From Massilia pinisoli (GTDB lineage Bacteria > Pseudomonadota > Gammaproteobacteria > Burkholderiales > Burkholderiaceae_D), in the NCBI RefSeq assembly GCF_024753285.1, contig NZ_JANUGW010000005.1, positions 62,001-126,000 of the forward strand: 64,000 nt of DNA, given 5' to 3'. The translations under genes and the position numbers were made by a program. The notes under the pieces are model-generated. The model had not been told where the DNA came from, did not search any database, and saw only the letters and a program-made list of their open reading frames with translations. Shown here piece by piece: positions 17,116-25,619 of the stretch. How positions within the stretch are numbered: position 1 is the stretch's first letter; every line of letters begins with the position of its first letter.

Positions 17116-19053
17116 CTAGCGCACGGCCGCCCCGACCTTGCCGTCGCCGTTCGGCACCAGATTGCGCTGGTTCAGCAGCTCTGTCATGACGTCGGCGGGA
17201 ACGGGCTGGCTGTAGTAATAGCCCTGCGCGGCGAGGCAGCCGTGGGCGGTGAGGAACGACACGTGCTCGGGGCGGTCGACGCCTTCCGCGATGAGGTTCA
17301 GGTGCAGGCTGTGGGCCATCGCGATGATCGCGGTGACGATGGCGGCGTCGTGCGTTTCCTCGTTGATGCCGATGACGAACGAACGGTCGATCTTCAGGGC
17401 GTGGATGGGAAAGTTCTGCAGGTAGGCGAGGCTCGAATAGCCGGTGCCGAAGTCGTCGATCGACAATTGCACCCCCATGTTGTTCAGCCGGTGCATGACG
17501 GCGAGATTGTCGTCGCTGGGCTGCATGGTGAGGCTTTCCGTCAGCTCGAGTTCGAGCGCGTCTGCGGGGATGTCCGTGTCGTGCAGCACCTGGGCCACGA
17601 AGTCCGTCAGGTTGGCCTGGGTGAACTGGCGGGCCGACAGGTTGACGGCGATGCGCATGTCCGGATGGCCGCCCTCGCGCCAGCGCTTGAGCTGGGCGCA
17701 CGCCTCGCGCAGCACCCATTCGCCGATCGGCACGATGATGCCCGTCTCTTCCGCGATGGCGATGAAATCGACGCACGAGCGCGGCGCCTTGCCGGGCGGG
17801 GTCCAGCGCAGCAGCGCTTCCGCCGAAAAGATGCGTCCGCTTTCCATGTCGACCTGCGGCTGGTAATACACGCAGAACTCGTCGTGGGCGAACGCCTGGC
17901 GCAGGCGGTTCGTCGTCGCCATCCGCCGCTTCGCCGCTTCGTGCAGCGCGGCCGTGAAGAACTGGTAGTTGCCGCGGCCCGTCTGCTTCGCCTTGTACAT
18001 CGCGGCGTTCGCGGCGCGCAGCAGGGCGGCCGCGTCGCCGCCGTCCGACGGGAACAGCCCGACGCCGATGCTGGCGGTGAGGTGGAGCTCGTGGTCCTCG
18101 ACGTCGAACGGACGGCTCAACGACTCGAGGATCTTGCTGGCCACGAGCGCGGCGTCGTTACTGCTGCGCAGCGCGGCGAGGCAGATGCCGAACGCGTTGC
18201 CGCCCAGGCAGCCGAGGCTGTCGCCTTCGCGCGTGCATTCCTGCAGTCGCGCGGCGACGGCTTGCAGCAGGCGGTCGCCGATGCGTTCGCCGAGCGAGTC
18301 GTTGATGGTTTTAAAGTGGTCGAGGTCGATGTGCAGCTGCGCCACCAATTCTTCCTGGTGCCGGCGCGCCTGCGCGATCGCCTGGTTGACCCGGTCTTCC
18401 AGCAGCAGGCGGTTCGGCAGCCCCGTCAGCGCATCGTGGTGGGCCATGAAGTCGATGCGGCGCTCGGCCTGGTTGTAGTCGGCGATCTTCTGTTCCAGGC
18501 GGGCATTCGTGCTGACCAGTTCGGCCGTGCGTTCGGCCACCCGCGCTTCCAGCAAGTCGTTGGCGGCCTGCAAGTCGGCTTCCGCGCGCCGGCGCAGCGC
18601 GATCTCCTGCTGCAGTTGCGTGTTCTGCTCGGCCAGGCGCCTCTGCGCGCTGCGCAGGGCCAGGTGCGTCGTCACGCGCGCCCACACTTCATCGATCTGG
18701 AACGGCTTGGTGACGTAGTCGACGCCGCCCGCCGCGAAGCCCGCGAGCTTGTCGGGGGTCTCGGTGAGGGCCGTCATGAAAATCACGGGGATGTCGCGCG
18801 TGGCGGCGGACGCCTTCAGGCGGCGGCAGGTCTCGAACCCGTCCATGCCGGGCATCATCACGTCCAGCAGGATCAGGTCGGGCTGGACGAATTCGGCACG
18901 CGCCAGTCCCTCCTCGCCTTCTTGCGCGACGGCCACCCGGACCTGACGATCCTCCAGGTACTCGACCAGGATCCCCACGTTGGCGGGCGTATCGTCGACG
19001 ATCAGGACGGTCGGGGTGCCCGCTTCCGGTGGCACGACAGAGGTCGTCATCAT
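17116..19053 (-). CDS. REC-GGDEF-EAL protein, probable c-di-GMP phosphodiesterase
   Basis: 645 aa from ATG 19053 (19050 is also possible). Residues 13-130 are a receiver domain with Asp64 in LILLDVMMPG. A coiled coil (about 140-215) leads to a GGDEF domain (220-380) whose signature is GGNAF, so the catalytic acidic residues are lost. The EAL domain (395-635) keeps its set: EALLRW, NLSARQF, ELTES, DDFGTGYSSL, LKIDRSF, AEGV and QGYYYSQP. Likely a phosphorylation-controlled c-di-GMP hydrolase in which the GGDEF part is regulatory. No partner kinase is adjacent. Convergent with the receptor gene, 3 bp apart. Confidence 0.92.
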   Translation of the reverse strand: MMTTSVVPPEAGTPTVLIVDDTPANVGILVEYLEDRQVRVAVAQEGEEGLARAEFVQPDLILLDVMMPGMDGFETCRRLKASAATRDIPVIFMTALTETPDKLAGFAAGGVDYVTKPFQIDEVWARVTTHLALRSAQRRLAEQNTQLQQEIALRRRAEADLQAANDLLEARVAERTAELVSTNARLEQKIADYNQAERRIDFMAHHDALTGLPNRLLLEDRVNQAIAQARRHQEELVAQLHIDLDHFKTINDSLGERIGDRLLQAVAARLQECTREGDSLGCLGGNAFGICLAALRSSNDAALVASKILESLSRPFDVEDHELHLTASIGVGLFPSDGGDAAALLRAANAAMYKAKQTGRGNYQFFTAALHEAAKRRMATTNRLRQAFAHDEFCVYYQPQVDMESGRIFSAEALLRWTPPGKAPRSCVDFIAIAEETGIIVPIGEWVLREACAQLKRWREGGHPDMRIAVNLSARQFTQANLTDFVAQVLHDTDIPADALELELTESLTMQPSDDNLAVMHRLNNMGVQLSIDDFGTGYSSLAYLQNFPIHALKIDRSFVIGINEETHDAAIVTAIIAMAHSLHLNLIAEGVDRPEHVSFLTAHGCLAAQGYYYSQPVPADVMTELLNQRNLVPNGDGKVGAAVR

Positions 19054-19166
19054 TGAACTGGTCCGCTGACAAATCGATTCGCAGGGACATACGCTTGTAA
19101 TCGATTCTAGCAAATTCTGAAACAAGGGCAACCATCAACAGTGCCTGTGTGGCGTTTCATGGCATT

Positions 19167-20048
19167 TCAGGACATGGCCGCCCCACAGTCCTTGCAAAAC
19201 CTGGCGTTGGCGTCGTGACCCTTGCTGCCGCAGGCGGCGCACGTGCGTTCGGAACGCGCCGGGCCTGCGTGCTCGGCACGGTGGCGCAGCGTCATCTCCG
19301 CCGTCACGATCCCGGTCGGCACCGCGAGGATGCCCCAGCCCAGCAGCATCATGAACGACGCGATCGCCTTGCCCAGGTTCGTGTGCGGCGTGATGTCGCC
19401 ATAGCCCACCGTCGTCATCGTCACGGTCGCCCAGTACATCGCGACGGGAATGCTCGTGTAGCCGTTCTTCGGCCCCTCGACGACGTACATGATCGTGCCC
19501 AGGATCAGGATCGCCATCAGCACGACGGACAGGAACACGAGGATCTTGCGCCGGCTCGCGGCGAGCGCCTCGCCCAGGCGCGTGTATTCCTCGATGTACA
19601 ACGTGAGCTTGAAGATGCGGAAGACGCGCAAGAGGCGCAGGATGCGGATGTCGAGCAGCAGTTCCGTGCCCGGCATCAGCAGCGAGAAATACGACGGCAG
19701 GACGGCCAGCAGGTCGATGACGCCGTAGAACCCGGTCGCATACCGCCACGGCCGCTGCACGCAGGCGATGCGCGCCGCGTACTCCACCGTGAACAGCGCC
19801 GTGAAACCCCATTCGAACGCGTTCAGCAGGTCGGCGTGGTCGCGGTGCAGCCGCGGCACGCTGTCCAGCACGACGACGAGGATGCTCAGGAGGATCGCGA
19901 CGACGAGCGCGACGTCGAAGCGCCGGCCGGCCGGCGTGTCGGCCTCGAAGATGACGTCGTACATGCGCCGCCGCCACCCGGCCGGCGGCTTGCCGTACTC
20001 GACGGGCGATTGCGGCACATACTGTGGCGCGTCGTCGTCCGGCATCAT
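19167..20048 (-). CDS. Voltage-gated-type K+ channel with C-terminal zinc ribbon
   Basis: 293 aa. Six membrane segments: S1 near residues 44-62, a charged S4 (RILRLLRVFRIFKL, 135-148), and a pore with the potassium filter TVGYGD at 213-218. After S6 (232-252) a short cytoplasmic tail ends in a four-cysteine zinc ribbon, Cys270-x2-Cys273 and Cys285-x2-Cys288. The ribbon is uncommon on such channels and may sense metal or redox state. Its ATG overlaps the stop of the VOC gene (ATGA), so the two are coupled. Confidence 0.9.
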   Translation of the reverse strand: MMPDDDAPQYVPQSPVEYGKPPAGWRRRMYDVIFEADTPAGRRFDVALVVAILLSILVVVLDSVPRLHRDHADLLNAFEWGFTALFTVEYAARIACVQRPWRYATGFYGVIDLLAVLPSYFSLLMPGTELLLDIRILRLLRVFRIFKLTLYIEEYTRLGEALAASRRKILVFLSVVLMAILILGTIMYVVEGPKNGYTSIPVAMYWATVTMTTVGYGDITPHTNLGKAIASFMMLLGWGILAVPTGIVTAEMTLRHRAEHAGPARSERTCAACGSKGHDANARFCKDCGAAMS

Positions 20049-20479
20049 GATGCGGTGGGCGGCCCTTTCAGCTCGATCGTATTGCCTTCGGGGTCTTGCA
20101 GGTAGATCGACGGCCCCTCGCCCTCGGCGCCGAAGCGCGACGCGGCCGGGCCCGTCTCGATGCCGTGCGCGGCCAGGTGCGTGCGGATCGCGGCCTCGTC
20201 GAACGGCTCGACGCGGAAGCAGAAGTGATCGACGTTGCGCCCTTCCTTGCCGGGCGCCGCGCCGCCCGCGGCACCGAGCTTGCCGGCGATGGGGATCAGG
20301 TCGACCATCGAGCTGCCGGCGCGCAGCTGCACGAGGCCGATCTCGTCCTGGCGCCGCACTTCGCGGCAGCCCAGCACGTCGCCGTAGAAGGCCTGCATGC
20401 GCGCGAGGTCGACGACGCGCAGCACGATGTGGTCGATCTCGCGGATCGAGATGGCAGCTTGCATGGCGTCAGTCCGCAT
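20045..20479 (-). CDS. VOC superfamily protein (glyoxalase-like)
   Basis: 144 aa from ATG 20479, which follows a GGTGGAA-type ribosome site and overlaps the upstream gene by 11 bp; ATG 20464 is an alternative. Two beta-alpha-beta-beta-beta modules are visible, with possible metal ligands His in IDHIVLRV, His in VDHFCFRV and Glu in GNTIELKG. The family includes lyases, dioxygenases and resistance proteins, and the reaction cannot be told from the sequence. It lies in a minus-strand run with an FMN reductase before it and the K+ channel after it. Confidence 0.85.
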   Translation of the reverse strand: MRTDAMQAAISIREIDHIVLRVVDLARMQAFYGDVLGCREVRRQDEIGLVQLRAGSSMVDLIPIAGKLGAAGGAAPGKEGRNVDHFCFRVEPFDEAAIRTHLAAHGIETGPAASRFGAEGEGPSIYLQDPEGNTIELKGPPTAS

Positions 20480-21023
20480 GGCGTTCCACCCACGTCGCGA
20501 AGCATTCCATGAATTGCTGGAGGAAGGTCTTCAGCCCTTCGTCCTTCAGCGTATCGCCGTCGAACTTGCCCGCGACGCCGCCGATGTACGCCTCGGGCGA
20601 CTGCATGCACGGCATGTTGAGGAACACGAGGCACTGGCGGATGGCGTGGTTGGCGCCGAAGCCGCCCAGCGCGCCCGGCGAATTCGACACGACGGCACAC
20701 GGCTTTCCGGTCCACGCGGCCTCGCCGTACGGGCGCGACCCCACGTCGATGGCGTTCTTCAGGACACCCGGCAGCGAACGGTTGTATTCCGGCGTGCAGA
20801 ACAGGACGCCGTCGGCCTCGCGGATGCGGCCGCGGAATTCGGTCCAGGTCACGGGCGGCGTCTCGGTCTCGTCATCCTGGTTGTACATCGGCAGCTGGGA
20901 GATGTCGACGATCTCCAGTTCCAGCGTGGGCGGCGCCACCAGCATCAGGCTCTTCGCGAGCTTGCGGGTGAACGACTCCTTGCGCAGGCTGCCGACGAGC
21001 ACTGCAATCTTCCTAGTTGCCAT
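20469..21023 (-). CDS. NAD(P)H-dependent FMN reductase
   Basis: 184 aa flavodoxin-fold protein. The FMN phosphate loop is GSLRKESFTRKLA near residue 11 and the family signature TPEYNRSLPGVLKNAIDVGSRPYG is in the middle. Similar proteins (ChrR/SsuE-like) reduce FMN, quinones or chromate with NAD(P)H. Overlaps the VOC gene by 11 bp, so the two are probably co-translated. The ribosome site before ATG 21023 is GAAAGGACCGTC. Confidence 0.88.
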   Translation of the reverse strand: MATRKIAVLVGSLRKESFTRKLAKSLMLVAPPTLELEIVDISQLPMYNQDDETETPPVTWTEFRGRIREADGVLFCTPEYNRSLPGVLKNAIDVGSRPYGEAAWTGKPCAVVSNSPGALGGFGANHAIRQCLVFLNMPCMQSPEAYIGGVAGKFDGDTLKDEGLKTFLQQFMECFATWVERHAD

Positions 21024-21098
21024 GACGGTCCTTTCGGTCGTGAAGGGGCTTGCGGAGACCTGAGTGTAACGATTTTCCGTCCGGTCCGTGCGCGCTGC

Positions 21099-21416
21099 TC
21101 AGATGCGCCGGCGGCGGTACTCGTCGAGGAAGTTGCGTACCTCGCGCGGCGTCATCACCCGCACCGGGTCGCCATGCCACGCGTACAGGAATGGCGGCCC
21201 GCCCGCGCGGTCCGTCAGCTTGGCGCGGATGAGGAAGCGCGTGCCGGCCGGATAGCGGTCGGGGTCGGCCAACGCGCGCGCGCACTGCACGCGCATCGAC
21301 GTCGCGTACGCCTGCCCGGCCATCGGCTTGATGCGCAGCCGGCCCGTGCGCGGGTCCGCCACGGATTCGACGGCCACGTCGCGGTAGGCCCACGGGTCGC
21401 GCGCCACGGGCGTCAA
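21099..21416 (-). CDS. Small conserved hypothetical protein
   Basis: 105 aa if started at the TTG 21416, whose bases overlap the stop of the MFS gene (TTGA), or 102 aa from the GTG 21407. No ATG is available upstream of the conserved part. The sequence (DPWAYRDVAVESV, TSMRVQCARALAD, GTRFLIRAKLTDRAGGPPFLYAWHGDPV) has the codon use of real genes and an all-beta look. Function not recognised. Translational coupling to the MFS gene would explain the weak start. Confidence 0.6.
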   Translation of the reverse strand: MTPVARDPWAYRDVAVESVADPRTGRLRIKPMAGQAYATSMRVQCARALADPDRYPAGTRFLIRAKLTDRAGGPPFLYAWHGDPVRVMTPREVRNFLDEYRRRRI

Positions 21417-22639
21417 GCCGCGGCGGCCGCGCGGTGCGGCGCGGCTTCGCGGATCGGCACGTTGACGACGGCAGCCGCCAGCGCGAGCGCGATGTCCGCG
21501 TACCACATCCACGTGTAGTCGCCGAAGCGCACGAACGCGAGGCCGCCCAGCCACGCGCCGAAGAAGCCGCCGATCTGGTGCGACAGCAACGTCAGGCCGA
21601 ACAAGGTGGCGAGATAGCGCGTGCCGAACAGCTTGCCGACGAGGCCCGCCGTCGGCGGCACCGTCGCGAGCCACGAGAAGCCGAGCGCGGCGGCGAACAG
21701 GTAGAACGTCCATGCCGTCTTCGGCGCCAGCAGGTAGAGGGCGATGATGACGGCGCGGCTGCCGTACGTGACCGCGAGCAGCCATTTCATGCGGTAGCGC
21801 TGCGCGAGCGCGCCTGCGGTCAGCGACCCGGCGATGTTGAAGAGGCCGATGAGGCCCAGCGCCGTCGCCGACACGCCCGCCGGCAGGCCGCACAGCGCCA
21901 CTTCACCCGGCAGGTGCGTGACGAGGAAGGCGATGTGGAAGCCGCACGTGAAAAAGCCCGCGTGCAGGCACAGGTAGCTGCGGTCGCGCATCGCGATGCG
22001 CACCTGACGCCCCAGCGAAAGATCGGCAGAAAGCGCACCATGGCCGACCGTCGCGTGCGCCTGCGGCTTGCCGCGCAGCGGCCACGACAGCGGGATCGTG
22101 AGCAAGGTGGTCGCCGCGAGCGCGAACATCGCGGTGACCCAGCCGGCGGTGGCGATGAGGAACTGGACGAGCGGCGCGAACACGAATTGCCCGAACGAGC
22201 CGCCCGCGTTGATGAAGCCGGACGCGAACGCGCGCCGCTCGGGCGGCAGGCGCTGCGCGGTGGCGCCGATGAGGATCGAGAAGCTGCCCGCGCCCGCACC
22301 GCTCGCGGACAGGATGCCGAGCGTGACGAGCAGGCCCATCTGCGTCGAGACGAATGGCGTTGCCGCCAGGCCGACGGCCAGCAGCACGGCGCCGAGTACG
22401 ATCACGGGCACGGAGCCGTATTTGTCGGCGACGGCACCGAACAGCGGCTGCGACGCGCCCCACATGAACTGGCCGACGGCCAGCGCGAAGCTGATCGACG
22501 CGATGCCGAGGCCCGTCGCCGTGTTCAGCGGCGACAGGAACAGGCCCGTCGTGAGGCGCGCGGCCATCGTGATCATCAGGATGGCGCTGGCGGCCAGGAT
22601 CAGGCCCCAGCCTGCGCGCGGTGGCGTCGTGGTCGTCAT
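21413..22639 (-). CDS. Major facilitator superfamily transporter
   Basis: 408 aa with about twelve hydrophobic segments. The N-terminal half has the MFS loop GAVADKYGSVP between helices 2 and 3 and a glycine-rich fifth helix (GILSASGAGAGSFSILIG). The type resembles oxalate/formate- and CynX-like MFS carriers, but the substrate cannot be assigned. The gene is first in a short run with the small unknown protein. Confidence 0.85.
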   Translation of the reverse strand: MTTTTPPRAGWGLILAASAILMITMAARLTTGLFLSPLNTATGLGIASISFALAVGQFMWGASQPLFGAVADKYGSVPVIVLGAVLLAVGLAATPFVSTQMGLLVTLGILSASGAGAGSFSILIGATAQRLPPERRAFASGFINAGGSFGQFVFAPLVQFLIATAGWVTAMFALAATTLLTIPLSWPLRGKPQAHATVGHGALSADLSLGRQVRIAMRDRSYLCLHAGFFTCGFHIAFLVTHLPGEVALCGLPAGVSATALGLIGLFNIAGSLTAGALAQRYRMKWLLAVTYGSRAVIIALYLLAPKTAWTFYLFAAALGFSWLATVPPTAGLVGKLFGTRYLATLFGLTLLSHQIGGFFGAWLGGLAFVRFGDYTWMWYADIALALAAAVVNVPIREAAPHRAAAAA

Positions 22640-22728
22640 GTCGTCCCCGTTTTTATTGTCAGACCGACGATGTTACAACGGAAACGACGGACGCGTCGGT
22701 GAGCGGCCGGCGCCCACCGGACGGCGGA

Positions 22729-23241
22729 TCAGCCCACAGCTCGGATCAGCAACGCCGTCGCCTGCGCTGCCATGCCTTCCTCGCGGCCGAGGAAGCCGAG
22801 CTTTTCGTTCGTCTTGGCCTTGATGTTCACCTGCTGCGGCGACACACCGAGATCTTCGGCGATGCGCGACACCATCTGCGGGATGTGCGGCGCCATCTTC
22901 GGCTGCTGGGCGATGATCGTCGCGTCCACGTTGCCGATCGTGTAGCCGGTGCCGAGCACGCGGTTCGCGGCCTCGCGCAACAGCACGCGCGAATCGGCGC
23001 CGGCGAACATCGGGTCGGTGTCGGGGAAGTGCTTGCCGATGTCGCCCAGGCCGGCGGCGCCCAGCAGCGCGTCGATGACGGCGTGCAGCAGCACGTCGGC
23101 GTCCGAGTGGCCGAGCAGGCCCAGGCGGTGCGGGATGGTGACGCCGCCCACGATCAGCTTGCGGCCCTCGACGAGGACGTGGCAGTCATAGCCGGTACCG
23201 ATGCGGAACGGTGGAGTCGGGTTGTACGATGCGAGAGCCAT
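22729..23241 (-). CDS. ispF: 2-C-methyl-D-erythritol 2,4-cyclodiphosphate synthase
   Basis: 170 aa, normal length. Zinc ligands are seen in GYDCHVL (Asp, His) and the following [25 protein letters not shown] and the C-terminal [18 protein letters not shown] are also characteristic. Catalyses formation of the cyclic diphosphate in the non-mevalonate isoprenoid pathway. Lies 8 bp after ispD in the usual ispD-ispF operon. Confidence 0.97.
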   Translation of the reverse strand: MALASYNPTPPFRIGTGYDCHVLVEGRKLIVGGVTIPHRLGLLGHSDADVLLHAVIDALLGAAGLGDIGKHFPDTDPMFAGADSRVLLREAANRVLGTGYTIGNVDATIIAQQPKMAPHIPQMVSRIAEDLGVSPQQVNIKAKTNEKLGFLGREEGMAAQATALLIRAVG

Positions 23242-23249
23242 GATGTTCT

Positions 23250-23954
23250 TTACACGAGTTCAGGTTGGGACACTGCCAGGTACATCTCGGCGATCCGGAT
23301 ATCGTCCGGCAGCGTCACTTTGAGATTGCGGGGATGCCCTTCCACCAATTTAGGGCTCAAACCGAGGGCTTCAACCGCACTGGCATCATCGGTAATCGAT
23401 TCGGGGTCGGTCGCGGCCGCCAACGCATCGCGCAGCAGTGCGTAGCGGAACATTTGCGGCGTCTGCGCGAGCCACAGGCCGCTGCGCGGCACCGTCCCGC
23501 ACGCTTCGCCGTCGATGCAGCGCTTGACCGTGTCGACGACGGGCAGCGCCAGCAGGCCGCCGGCCGGATGGTCGCCCGTGCCCGCGATGAGCTTTTCGAT
23601 CAGTCCGGCCGTCAGGCCCGGACGGGCCGCGTCGTGCACGAGCACCCAGTCGGTCGGCGCCAACGTGCTGGCCAGCACAGCCAGGCCGTTGCGCACGGAT
23701 TCCATGCGGCTGGCGCCGCCGCAGCGCAAGACCGTCACGCCGTGGTTGGGCGCGACCGTGTCGATAGTCGGGTCGTCCGGGCTCACGACGACGAAGGTAT
23801 GGGCGATGAGTTCGCTGGACAGGAATGCGTCGAGCGTATGCCTGAGCATCGGCTTGCCGCCGATCTTGAGGTATTGCTTGGGGCTCGTGGCCCCCATCCG
23901 GGCGCCGACGCCGGCAGCGGGAATCAGCGCGAAATAACGTGGAGCTTGGGTCAT
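23250..23954 (-). CDS. ispD: 2-C-methyl-D-erythritol 4-phosphate cytidylyltransferase
   Basis: 234 aa. The CTP-binding N terminus [26 protein letters not shown] is clear, as are [18 protein letters not shown] and the C-terminal [17 protein letters not shown]. Makes CDP-methylerythritol in isoprenoid synthesis. Directly upstream of ispF. The exported HExxH protein gene ends 12 bp before it, so the three may share a transcript. Confidence 0.97.
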   Translation of the reverse strand: MTQAPRYFALIPAAGVGARMGATSPKQYLKIGGKPMLRHTLDAFLSSELIAHTFVVVSPDDPTIDTVAPNHGVTVLRCGGASRMESVRNGLAVLASTLAPTDWVLVHDAARPGLTAGLIEKLIAGTGDHPAGGLLALPVVDTVKRCIDGEACGTVPRSGLWLAQTPQMFRYALLRDALAAATDPESITDDASAVEALGLSPKLVEGHPRNLKVTLPDDIRIAEMYLAVSQPELV

Positions 23955-23966
23955 TGTCTTTTGTTT

Positions 23967-24680
23967 CTACGATCGGGAACGTCTTGTCGATCCAATAAGA
24001 GACTGTACCTCACCTTGGCAAACTTTGCTCAGACGCGCGTATTCCCGCGGACTGTCGATGGCGGCCTGCATCTGTTCGACGCGCCCCATCTCGCCCCTAA
24101 TGTACGGCATCCAGTTGCGGTCGATGTCGCGCTGGAGCAGCAAGCGCGATGCGCCGGCGCGCGCATACAACGGTCTGCCCGCGAAGCGCCTGCCGAGCCG
24201 GGCCTGCACGCGCTCTTCCACTTTCGGCAGATAGTCCAGATAGGACTTGAGGTGGCGCATTTCGTGCGCAAGTATCGCGTCGTACGCGCACGAGCCCGGC
24301 TTGAATTCGCGGCTGACGTACACGACGATCGGCTGGTAGTACAAGGTGACGGCGATGCGCGGCAGCACGCATTCCATCGTGCCGTCCGGTGATTGCAGCA
24401 ACGTGCCGTCGGCCTGGATCGCCACGCGTGATTCCGTGCGCGTGAGGCCCAGCACGAACCCGCCTGCTACGGCCGGCCGCTTCATCCGCGTGAGGTCGCG
24501 GTACGACAGCGTGTTGTCGACACGCCAGCCGCTCGAGCGCGTGGCGAACGTCGTGACGGCCTCGTGCGCCGCATCCATGCAGCGCGACTCGAACGCCGTG
24601 CGCGCCGCGGCCGGACCCGCCCAGGCCGCGAGCGCCACGCCGAACATGGCCGCGCAAACGCGTCCGGGCGCAGCGGCCAC
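23967..24680 (-). CDS. Exported protein with HExxH metallopeptidase-like motif
   Basis: 237 aa from a GTG at 24680 that directly follows the stop of the Nudix gene. A signal peptide (about residues 1-26, AWAGPAAA-RT) precedes the domain. The motif LAHEMRHLKSYLDYLP carries HEMRH, an HExxH zinc site, followed by a helical C-terminal half. Secreted zinc proteases of DUF922 type look similar, but I do not recognise the exact family, and a peptidase activity is only suggested. Confidence 0.65.
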   Translation of the reverse strand: MAAAPGRVCAAMFGVALAAWAGPAAARTAFESRCMDAAHEAVTTFATRSSGWRVDNTLSYRDLTRMKRPAVAGGFVLGLTRTESRVAIQADGTLLQSPDGTMECVLPRIAVTLYYQPIVVYVSREFKPGSCAYDAILAHEMRHLKSYLDYLPKVEERVQARLGRRFAGRPLYARAGASRLLLQRDIDRNWMPYIRGEMGRVEQMQAAIDSPREYARLSKVCQGEVQSLIGSTRRSRS

Positions 24681-25238
24681 TTACTCGGGCTTCCAGGTCC
24701 CGGCGGCGATCTTCTCCAGCCAGAACGCGCCGATGACGGTCTTGACGTCCGTGACATCGCCCCGCTTGACCATCTCGAGCAGCTCGGGAAGGGTCGCCGT
24801 GAACGTCTCGAGGAACTCACCGTCGTCCAGCTTCGCATCGCCGGCCGTCAGGCCGCGCGCGAGGAACAGGTCGAGGTGCTCGTCGGAATAGGCGATGGCA
24901 TTGTGGATCGTGCAGACGAAGTGCCAGTCGGTGGCCGTGTAGCCCGTCTCTTCCTCCAGTTCGCGCTTGGCGCAGGCGAGCGACGCCTCGCCCGGGTCGA
25001 TCTTCCCGGCCGGGAATTCGATGAACACCTGGTCGTTCGGGTAGCGGAACTGGCGTTCGAGCAGGACGCGGCCGTCGTCGAACAGCGCGAGGATCACGAC
25101 CGCGCCGGGATGGCGGATGAATTCGCGTTGCGTGATCTTGCCGTCGGGGAGTTTCACGCGGTCGCGCGAGACTTTGAGGAAGTGGCCGTCGTAGGCGAGC
25201 TCGCCGTCGACTTTGATTTCTTTGAGGTGGGCGTCCAT
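24681..25238 (-). CDS. Nudix hydrolase, ADP-ribose pyrophosphatase type
   Basis: 185 aa from ATG 25238 (a TTG at 25265 would add nine residues). The Nudix box is complete: GKIDPGEASLACAKRELEEETGY. The N-terminal strands (ELAYDGHFLKVSRDRVKLPDG) and PGAVVILALFDDGRVLLERQFR fit the NudF/ADP-ribose pyrophosphatase group. It should cleave ADP-ribose to AMP and ribose 5-phosphate. The stop is adjacent to the GTG start of the next gene. Confidence 0.93.
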   Translation of the reverse strand: MDAHLKEIKVDGELAYDGHFLKVSRDRVKLPDGKITQREFIRHPGAVVILALFDDGRVLLERQFRYPNDQVFIEFPAGKIDPGEASLACAKRELEEETGYTATDWHFVCTIHNAIAYSDEHLDLFLARGLTAGDAKLDDGEFLETFTATLPELLEMVKRGDVTDVKTVIGAFWLEKIAAGTWKPE

Positions 25239-25291
25239 GGAAGGCTCCGGTACATCGTTATTCAACGCACCGGCGCCATGGACGACGGTGC

Positions 25292-25612
25292 TCAGCCGTG
25301 GCGCTTGCGCAGGTAACGTAAGACGAAACCGGGAAAGGCCAGCACGACGAACAGACAGGCGGTGATCGCGTAGAACTCCCAGGTCTGGGGAAACGCGTTA
25401 CCGATGCGGGACTCGAGGGCGTGGGCCAGCGCGCCGACGACGAAGTATAAGACAATCAGCTCGAGCAGGCGCACGACGAAGTATTTCGCGTGCTTGCCGT
25501 TACGTGCCGGCTCCATGGGAATGAAGCCGAGCACGTTCTCGTTGACGAACGGCAGGTTGGCGAACGCGAGTGCAACCGCGATCACCAACCAGCTGGCCAG
25601 GGAGACGTCCAC
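25292..25612 (-). CDS. DUF2818 family membrane protein
   Basis: 106 aa with three hydrophobic helices (about 4-22, 45-65, 79-98). The phrases NLPFVNENVLGF and KYFVVRLLELIVLYFVVG are typical of DUF2818, a small membrane protein found directly behind nuoN in many Betaproteobacteria. It starts 7 bp after nuoN and is likely the last gene of the nuo operon. A role in complex I assembly or stability is suggested only by position. Confidence 0.88.
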   Translation of the reverse strand: MDVSLASWLVIAVALAFANLPFVNENVLGFIPMEPARNGKHAKYFVVRLLELIVLYFVVGALAHALESRIGNAFPQTWEFYAITACLFVVLAFPGFVLRYLRKRHG

Positions 25613-25619
25613 CGAGGCC

